Assembly (NCBI RefSeq): GCF_018499575.1
Contig: NZ_JAHDAP010000001.1
Span: 372,001 to 436,000, forward strand
DNA: 64,000 nucleotides
Source of the DNA: Streptococcus infantis
Lineage (GTDB): Bacteria > Bacillota > Bacilli > Lactobacillales > Streptococcaceae
Direction of reading: 5' to 3'
This document shows positions 58,118 through 64,000 of the stretch, in pieces; the stretch's first letter is position 1, and each line of letters begins with the position of its first letter. Made by a program: the position numbers and the translations under genes. Under the pieces are notes generated by a model, which ran no database searches, was not told where the DNA came from, and worked only from the letters and a program-made list of their open reading frames with translations.

Positions 58118-58561
58118 TTAACCAAACCATTTTTTCCAGAGAGAAGTAGGAGCTTTCTGCTCTTTCTCTTGCCATAAGTCTGAAAAGGCCTTTCTGAGGT
58201 CTTTTTCTTGGGTTTGAACAGGACTATCACTGTGTATGACCATGCCGAAAGGAGAAGAGTTATGATCTTCAGAAACGATAGTTGCTTGGCAATTGTCATC
58301 TTTGGCATGTTTTAGGTAAAAGACTTGTTTATCAAATTCAACTTGAGGAGAAATTTTGACAAATAGAGGTTCAGTTTCTTTCTTTAGGGTCTCTAATATT
58401 GTTAAAAATGCCCTTTGAAATTTGTCATCATTTGCAGTGGCGAGTTCAGCGTAGCCAAGAACACGTTCTTCAAAGGTACCAAGAAAACGTCTTTGTTCGT
58501 CTGGATTCAACTTAATTCCACCATTGGCTTTTTCTAATATTTGTTTTGATACATCAGTCAT
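58118..58561 (-). CDS. YueI-family (DUF1694) protein
   Basis: A 147-residue cytoplasmic protein of the DUF1694/YueI family. Recognised by the N-terminus (LNPDEQRRFLGTFEERVLGYAEL, split as PDEQRRFLGTF and ERVLGYAEL) typical of the family; function unknown. It converges on glycerate kinase with a 2-nt gap and is divergent from eno. There is no Shine-Dalgarno: an extended -10 (TGA-TATACT) ends 6 nt before the ATG, so the mRNA is probably leaderless. Confidence 0.85.
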   Translation of the reverse strand: MTDVSKQILEKANGGIKLNPDEQRRFLGTFEERVLGYAELATANDDKFQRAFLTILETLKKETEPLFVKISPQVEFDKQVFYLKHAKDDNCQATIVSEDHNSSPFGMVIHSDSPVQTQEKDLRKAFSDLWQEKEQKAPTSLWKKWFG

Positions 58562-58567
58562 AAATAT

Positions 58568-58576
58568 AGTATATCA
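58568..58576 (-). promoter_or_regulatory. Extended -10 box 6 nt before YueI-family ATG (leaderless candidate)
   Basis: Reverse strand reads TGA-TATACT, then ATATTT, then ATG. Same geometry as the HD-hydrolase and ligA starts. Confidence 0.6.
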
Positions 58577-58657
58577 TAAAAGTCTCTAGATAAGACGAAA
58601 AAGAAAGCGATTACTTTATAAACTTAAGGAAAATTTGCACAAAGATAACGTTTTTTC

Positions 58658-58686
58658 TTGAAAAAGGTATCTTTTTGATGTATCAT
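58658..58686 (+). promoter_or_regulatory. eno promoter
   Basis: TTGAAA, 17 nt, TATCAT, with AAAGGAG following before the ATG. Confidence 0.75.
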
Positions 58687-58721
58687 AGAGGTGTAAAATA
58701 ATTTAACTCAAAGGAGAGTAA

Positions 58722-60029
<1,308 letters not shown>

Positions 60030-60050
60030 AATAGTTCAGTGAACTAATTA

Positions 60051-60079
60051 AAGCCCTTGGAGTTTTCCAAGGGCTTTTG
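60051..60079 (+). terminator. eno terminator
   Basis: AAGCCCTTGGA/TCCAAGGGCTT with a GTTT loop, then TTGT. A small AGTTCA/TGAACT palindrome lies just before it. Confidence 0.9.
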
Positions 60080-60206
60080 TATATTATAAGAGAAGGTTAA
60101 AAGAATTCAGTTTCGTTTTCGTATTCTAGAGGTGAAAAAAGAGATTTTTAAACGGTTTTTTGGTATAATAATACCCAGGAAAAACTAGAGAAAGAAGGAG
60201 GTTGAG

Positions 60207-61547
60207 ATGGAAAAGTATTTGTCGGTAACAACTTTGACCAAGTATTTGAAAATGAAATTCGATAAAGACCCATACTTGGAGAGGGTCTATTTAACTGGTC
60301 AGGTTTCTAACTTTCGAAAGCGTCCAACTCACCAATACTTTTCTCTAAAAGATGATCGAGCTGTTATCCAAGCAACCATTTGGTCAGGTATTTATCAGAA
60401 ACTAGGTTTTGATTTGGAAGAAGGGATGAAGATCAATGTTATCGGTCGTGTCCAAGTCTATGAACCAAGTGGGAGCTACTCTATCATTATTGAAAAGGCA
60501 GAGCCTGATGGTGTAGGGGCTCTTGCGATTCAGTTCGAACAATTAAAAAAGAAATTATCGGAAGAGGGGCTTTTTCAAGAACGCTTTAAACAAGTAATCC
60601 CTCAGTTTGCAAAATGCATCGGGGTTGTGACTAGTCGTAGTGGTGCCGTTATCCAGGATATCATTACTACTGTTAGCAGACGTTTCCCAGGGGTTGAGAT
60701 TGTTTTATATCCTACCAAGGTTCAAGGCGAAGGGGCAGCAGAGGAGATTGCCCGTAACATTGCTAAAGCTAATGAACGTGATGACTTAGATGTACTTATC
60801 ATTGGTCGTGGTGGTGGTTCGATAGAGGATCTCTGGGCCTTTAACGAGGAAATTGTTGTTCGTGCTATTTTTGAATCGCATTTACCGATTATTTCAAGTG
60901 TGGGCCACGAAACAGATGTAACCTTGGCTGATTTTGTTGCCGACAAGAGGGCAGCAACACCAACTGCTGCAGCAGAGTTAGCTACACCTGTGACCAAGTT
61001 AGATCTTCTGACCTACCTTAAAAATCAAGAGAAACGAATGGCTACTGCTGTACAAAATACTTTATCAAAGAAAAAAGAAGCCTTTAGAACGCTTAGTCAA
61101 TCAGTCATCTTCAGGCAACCAGAGCGTTTATATGATGGATATCTGCAACGCGTAGATCAGTTGCAATTACGTCTCAAACAAAGTATTAATACAGAACTTG
61201 TCAGACAACAACAAAAAGTCTTGGAACAAGTTCATCGTCTTGAACAGTTATCACCAATCAATAAGGTTCATCGTTATCAGGACCGTCTACTCCAATTTGA
61301 AAAGTTACTTCGTAGTCAGATGGCATTAGTTTATGATGCCAAGGTCGCCGAGGTCAAACGTTTGTCAGAAGCACTACTCATGTTAGATACGAGTCGTATC
61401 GTAGCAAGAGGTTATGCGATTGTTAAAAAAGAGGATACCGTGGTATCATCGGCAAAGAATTTGAAAAAAAATGACCAGGTGGTAGTAATGATGCGAGATG
61501 GTCAGGTAGAATTAGAGGTTAAAGATGTCAAAACAGAAGAAATTTGA
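60207..61547 (+). CDS. xseA: Exodeoxyribonuclease VII large subunit
   Basis: A 446-residue subunit of the single-strand DNA exonuclease VII. The N-terminal OB fold ([23 protein letters not shown]) and the catalytic core with [30 protein letters not shown] and [20 protein letters not shown] are followed by a coiled-coil region (about 265-400). GAAGGAGG lies 5-6 nt before the ATG. It overlaps xseB by 23 nt. The cluster xseA-xseB-ispA-tlyA-argR-recN is conserved in streptococci. Confidence 0.97.
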   Translation: MEKYLSVTTLTKYLKMKFDKDPYLERVYLTGQVSNFRKRPTHQYFSLKDDRAVIQATIWSGIYQKLGFDLEEGMKINVIGRVQVYEPSGSYSIIIEKAEPDGVGALAIQFEQLKKKLSEEGLFQERFKQVIPQFAKCIGVVTSRSGAVIQDIITTVSRRFPGVEIVLYPTKVQGEGAAEEIARNIAKANERDDLDVLIIGRGGGSIEDLWAFNEEIVVRAIFESHLPIISSVGHETDVTLADFVADKRAATPTAAAELATPVTKLDLLTYLKNQEKRMATAVQNTLSKKKEAFRTLSQSVIFRQPERLYDGYLQRVDQLQLRLKQSINTELVRQQQKVLEQVHRLEQLSPINKVHRYQDRLLQFEKLLRSQMALVYDAKVAEVKRLSEALLMLDTSRIVARGYAIVKKEDTVVSSAKNLKKNDQVVVMMRDGQVELEVKDVKTEEI

Positions 61548-61737
61548 GGAAAATTTAGCAGAACTAGAGACTATTGTTCAGAGCTTAGAAAATGGTGAAA
61601 TTGCTTTAGAAGATGCCATTGCAGCTTTTCAAAAAGGGATGATCTTATCAAAGGAATTGCAGGCAACACTTGATAAAGCAGAAAAGACCTTAGTTAAAGT
61701 CATGCAAGAAGATGGAACAGAGAGCGAACTCGTATGA
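61525..61737 (+). CDS. xseB: Exodeoxyribonuclease VII small subunit
   Basis: A 70-residue helical protein binding the XseA coiled coil. The pattern [33 protein letters not shown] (parts FEENLAELE and [11 protein letters not shown]) is the family signature. It lies within the xseA tail and overlaps ispA by 4 nt. Confidence 0.95.
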   Translation: MSKQKKFEENLAELETIVQSLENGEIALEDAIAAFQKGMILSKELQATLDKAEKTLVKVMQEDGTESELV

Positions 61738-62609
61738 ACAAGCAAGAAAAACTAGACTTGGTTGAGTCAGCGCTTGAGGAGTTTTATGGTGAGCAACAAA
61801 TTGCTTCAAATCTTAGAGAAGCGGTTCTCTATTCCATTCATGCTGGTGGCAAGCGGATTCGTCCTTATTTACTCTTAGAGGTTTTGGAATCTCTACAAGT
61901 ATCCATCACACCAGCTCATGCGCAAGTTGCAGCAGCTCTCGAAATGATTCACACAGGTAGTTTGATTCATGATGATTTACCTGCTATGGATAATGATGAT
62001 TTTCGCCGAGGACGTTTGACCAATCATAAAGTCTATGGAGAAGATTTAGCTATATTGGCTGGCGATGCGCTTTTCCTGGATCCCTATGCCTTAATAGCAC
62101 AGGCAGAACTACCGAGTCAAACTAAGGTAGATTTAATAGCTAACTTGTCACTTGCTTCTGGAAGTATGGGGATGGTAGCTGGTCAAGTTTTGGATATGGA
62201 AGGTGAAGGAAAACATTTAAACCTAGAAGAACTTCAGACTATCCATGCTAATAAGACTGGTAAACTCTTAGCATTTCCTTTTCAAGCGGCTGGAATCATT
62301 GCTGGATTGGATACAACTATTCAAACAGCTCTTAAAACTGTTGGAGAGTTGATTGGCCTAGCCTTCCAAGTGAGAGATGATATTCTTGATGTTACTGCTA
62401 GTTTTGAGGAAATTGGCAAAACACCCCAGAAAGATTTGAAGGCTGAGAAATCGACCTATCCTGCCTTGTTAGGCTTAGATGAAGCAAAAGTATTTTGTAA
62501 CCAAACTTTGGATCAGGCTAATGCTAAGCTGGAAGAGATAAGTCAGTTAGTTACATTTGATAAGGAACCAATTGTAAAAATAGTAGAAAGTTTGAGAATC
62601 AATGCCTAA
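61734..62609 (+). CDS. ispA: Farnesyl diphosphate synthase
   Basis: A 291-residue prenyltransferase making farnesyl diphosphate, the primer for undecaprenyl phosphate in wall synthesis. The first Asp-rich motif is [16 protein letters not shown] near residue 79, and the second VRDDILD near 215. [13 protein letters not shown] precedes. ATGA overlap with xseB and an 8-nt overlap with tlyA. Confidence 0.95.
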   Translation: MNKQEKLDLVESALEEFYGEQQIASNLREAVLYSIHAGGKRIRPYLLLEVLESLQVSITPAHAQVAAALEMIHTGSLIHDDLPAMDNDDFRRGRLTNHKVYGEDLAILAGDALFLDPYALIAQAELPSQTKVDLIANLSLASGSMGMVAGQVLDMEGEGKHLNLEELQTIHANKTGKLLAFPFQAAGIIAGLDTTIQTALKTVGELIGLAFQVRDDILDVTASFEEIGKTPQKDLKAEKSTYPALLGLDEAKVFCNQTLDQANAKLEEISQLVTFDKEPIVKIVESLRINA

Positions 62610-63417
62610 GGAAAGAGTAGATGTACTTGCCTACAAACAAGGTTTATTTGAAACAAGAGAACAGGCTAAGCGGGGCGTAATGGCTGGGTTAGTGATTGCA
62701 GTCCTTAATGGTGAGCGTTTTGATAAACCAGGAGAAAAAATTCCTGATGATACTGAATTAAAACTCAAGGGTGAGAAACTCAAGTATGTGAGCCGAGGTG
62801 GCTTGAAACTTGAGAAAGCCTTGGAAAAATTTGATATATCAGTTGAAGGCAAAACGACCATTGATATCGGCGCTTCAACAGGAGGCTTTACGGATGTCAT
62901 GCTTCAAAATGGTGCAAAACTGGTTTATGCCGTTGATGTCGGGACCAATCAGCTTGCTTGGAAATTACGCCAAGACTCTCGTGTTGTTAGCATGGAGCAG
63001 TTTAATTTTCGTTATGCTGAAAAGACTGATTTTGAACAAGAACCTAGTTTTGCAAGTATCGACGTGAGTTTTATATCATTGAGTCTTATCCTTACAGCTC
63101 TACATAGAGTCTTAGCTGATCAAGGACAAGTTGTTGCCCTCATAAAACCACAGTTCGAAGCCGGTCGAGAACAAATTGGGAAAAATGGTATTATTAGAGA
63201 TGCTAAGGTTCACAAAAATGTTTTAGAATCGGTAACAGAAATGGCAGTCACAGAAGGATTTTCAGTCTTAGGATTGGATTTCTCTCCTATTCAAGGCGGA
63301 CACGGGAATATTGAGTTTCTTGCTTATTTACGTAAAGAAGAACATGCAAGCAATCAAGTAGTTTCTGAAATGGAACAAGTAGTAGAAAAAGCACATAGAG
63401 AGTTTAAAGATGAATAA
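62602..63417 (+). CDS. tlyA: TlyA-family S4/FtsJ rRNA methyltransferase
   Basis: A 271-residue protein with an S4 RNA-binding domain (RVDVLAYKQGLFETREQAKRGVMAG) and an FtsJ-like methyltransferase with DIGASTGGFTDVML for S-adenosylmethionine. TlyA proteins 2'-O-methylate rRNA and determine capreomycin sensitivity in mycobacteria; the older name hemolysin A is misleading. It overlaps ispA and argR by 8 nt each. Confidence 0.93.
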   Translation: MPKERVDVLAYKQGLFETREQAKRGVMAGLVIAVLNGERFDKPGEKIPDDTELKLKGEKLKYVSRGGLKLEKALEKFDISVEGKTTIDIGASTGGFTDVMLQNGAKLVYAVDVGTNQLAWKLRQDSRVVSMEQFNFRYAEKTDFEQEPSFASIDVSFISLSLILTALHRVLADQGQVVALIKPQFEAGREQIGKNGIIRDAKVHKNVLESVTEMAVTEGFSVLGLDFSPIQGGHGNIEFLAYLRKEEHASNQVVSEMEQVVEKAHREFKDE

Positions 63418-63841
63418 AAAAGAAAGACTTGAAAAGATTAGAAGATTTGTGACTGACTATCAAATCGGAACTCAGGAAGAAATCGTTGAACATTTAAAAG
63501 AAGCAGGAATCACTGCTACTCAAGCAACTGTTTCACGAGATATCAAAGAACTAGGAATTGTAAAAATTCCATTGAAAGACAATACTTATGTCTATGAATT
63601 ACCAAAGTCAGTAGTCAAAAGTTTACAGTTAGCTGAGAACAATATTGAAAGTTTTGAACGAATGGGAAATCTCATCAATTTAGATGTTATTCCTGGAAAT
63701 ACAATTTTTGTTAAAAGCCAATTAACCCAAACATTTTCAGATAAGATTTTTAGCTGTTTAGCAGATGATAATTCCATTTTAATTGTAGCGCAAACTGAAG
63801 AAGCAGCTGTAGAAATTGTAGAGCAAGTTAAAAAGTGGTAG
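63410..63841 (+). CDS. argR: ArgR/AhrC-family arginine-responsive regulator
   Basis: A 143-residue regulator. The N-terminal winged helix (GTQEEIVEHLKEAGITATQATVSRDIKELGIVK, seen as EEIVEHLKEAGI and TVSRDIKELG) is followed by a C-terminal oligomerisation/arginine domain ending DNSILIVAQTEEAAVEIVEQ. Streptococci encode several ArgR paralogues; the copy next to recN is usually called ArgR or AhrC. Targets cannot be inferred from the window. Confidence 0.93.
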   Translation: MNKKERLEKIRRFVTDYQIGTQEEIVEHLKEAGITATQATVSRDIKELGIVKIPLKDNTYVYELPKSVVKSLQLAENNIESFERMGNLINLDVIPGNTIFVKSQLTQTFSDKIFSCLADDNSILIVAQTEEAAVEIVEQVKKW

Positions 63842-63847
63842 GACCTT

Positions 63848-64000
63848 ATGTTACTTGAAATTTCAATTAAAAACTTTGCCATCATTGAGGCTATTTCACT
63901 TAATTTTGAGAAAGGAATGACCGTTCTTACTGGCGAAACCGGTGCTGGGAAGTCAATCATCATAGATGCTATGAACATGATGCTAGGAGCCAGAGCCACA
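63848..64000 (+). CDS. recN: DNA repair protein RecN, N-terminal fragment (window edge)
   Basis: 51 codons are open to the window end. [18 protein letters not shown] and Walker [10 protein letters not shown] identify the SMC-like repair ATPase RecN, which acts at double-strand breaks and in transformation. TAGGA lies 4-5 nt before the ATG, which is 7 nt after the argR stop. Confidence 0.95.
   Translation, partial: MLLEISIKNFAIIEAISLNFEKGMTVLTGETGAGKSIIIDAMNMMLGARAT

Noticed and set aside
60081..60206. Candidate regulatory RNA between eno and xseA
   Set aside because: Only the eno terminator and a likely TGG-TATAAT promoter of xseA are visible; no further structure.

Overview
The window reads as chromosome of a low-GC oral Streptococcus of the mitis/sanguinis kind. 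The evidence is protein sequence (GyrA, LDH, enolase, SrtA and ribosomal proteins look pneumococcus-like), the gene order gyrA-srtA next to a divergent ldh and xseA-xseB-ispA-tlyA-argR-recN, many extended -10 (TGn-TATAAT) promoters, and a competence cin-box in front of dprA. The species cannot be fixed from sequence alone. No rRNA, CRISPR array, transposase or integrase was seen; one tRNA gene is present.

Layout. 1-2.5 kb: a DHH phosphoesterase (partial), flavodoxin, chorismate mutase, a paired CrcB fluoride channel, rplS and tRNA-Arg(CCT). 2.5-7.3 kb: an accessory patch. It holds four tandem paralogous lipoprotein genes separated by repeated 13-codon micro-ORFs, and it ends at a second copy of the tRNA 3' end. 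Two unknown membrane proteins follow. 7.3-13.2 kb: HAD and HD hydrolases, DUF1934, a 0.3-kb hairpin-rich non-coding block, a DEAD-box helicase, an oxidoreductase and a DUF1275 protein. 13.2-18.6 kb: rplU-prp-rpmA, then murA, a GNAT acetyltransferase, a DRTGG/CBS regulator and map. 18.6-24.5 kb: ccdA with a thioredoxin lipoprotein, ldh (opposite strand), gyrA and srtA. 24.7-31.9 kb: asd, dapA, dprA, topA, DUF454, cutC and a YjbR-like protein. 32-37.9 kb: leuABCD behind a leucine-codon attenuator, with a DUF1294 gene inside the operon, then a YrdC-domain gene. 38-41.4 kb: a McrBC-type restriction module. 41.4-46.6 kb: guaC with a structured leader, a purine riboswitch with xpt-pbuX, and ligA. 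46.7-56.3 kb: pulA, an accessory DUF4375-like gene, and the glycogen operon glgBCDA behind a CcpA-type cre site. 56.3-64 kb: serB, glycerate kinase, a YueI-family gene, eno, then the xseA to recN cluster (recN partial).

How the genes work together: pulA and glgBCDA build and trim glycogen under likely catabolite control; asd/dapA feed lysine and wall precursors; leuABCD make leucine under attenuation; guaC/xpt/pbuX balance guanine nucleotides; ldh and eno serve homofermentative glycolysis.

The observations most worth following are: the lipoprotein/micro-ORF array bounded by a duplicated tRNA-Arg 3' end; three genes (an HD hydrolase, ligA and a YueI homologue) whose extended -10 box lies exactly 6 nt before the ATG, implying leaderless mRNAs; a multi-hairpin block at 9952-10249 flanked by inverted copies of one stem-loop; and a hairpin-bearing guaC leader that matches no riboswitch I know.
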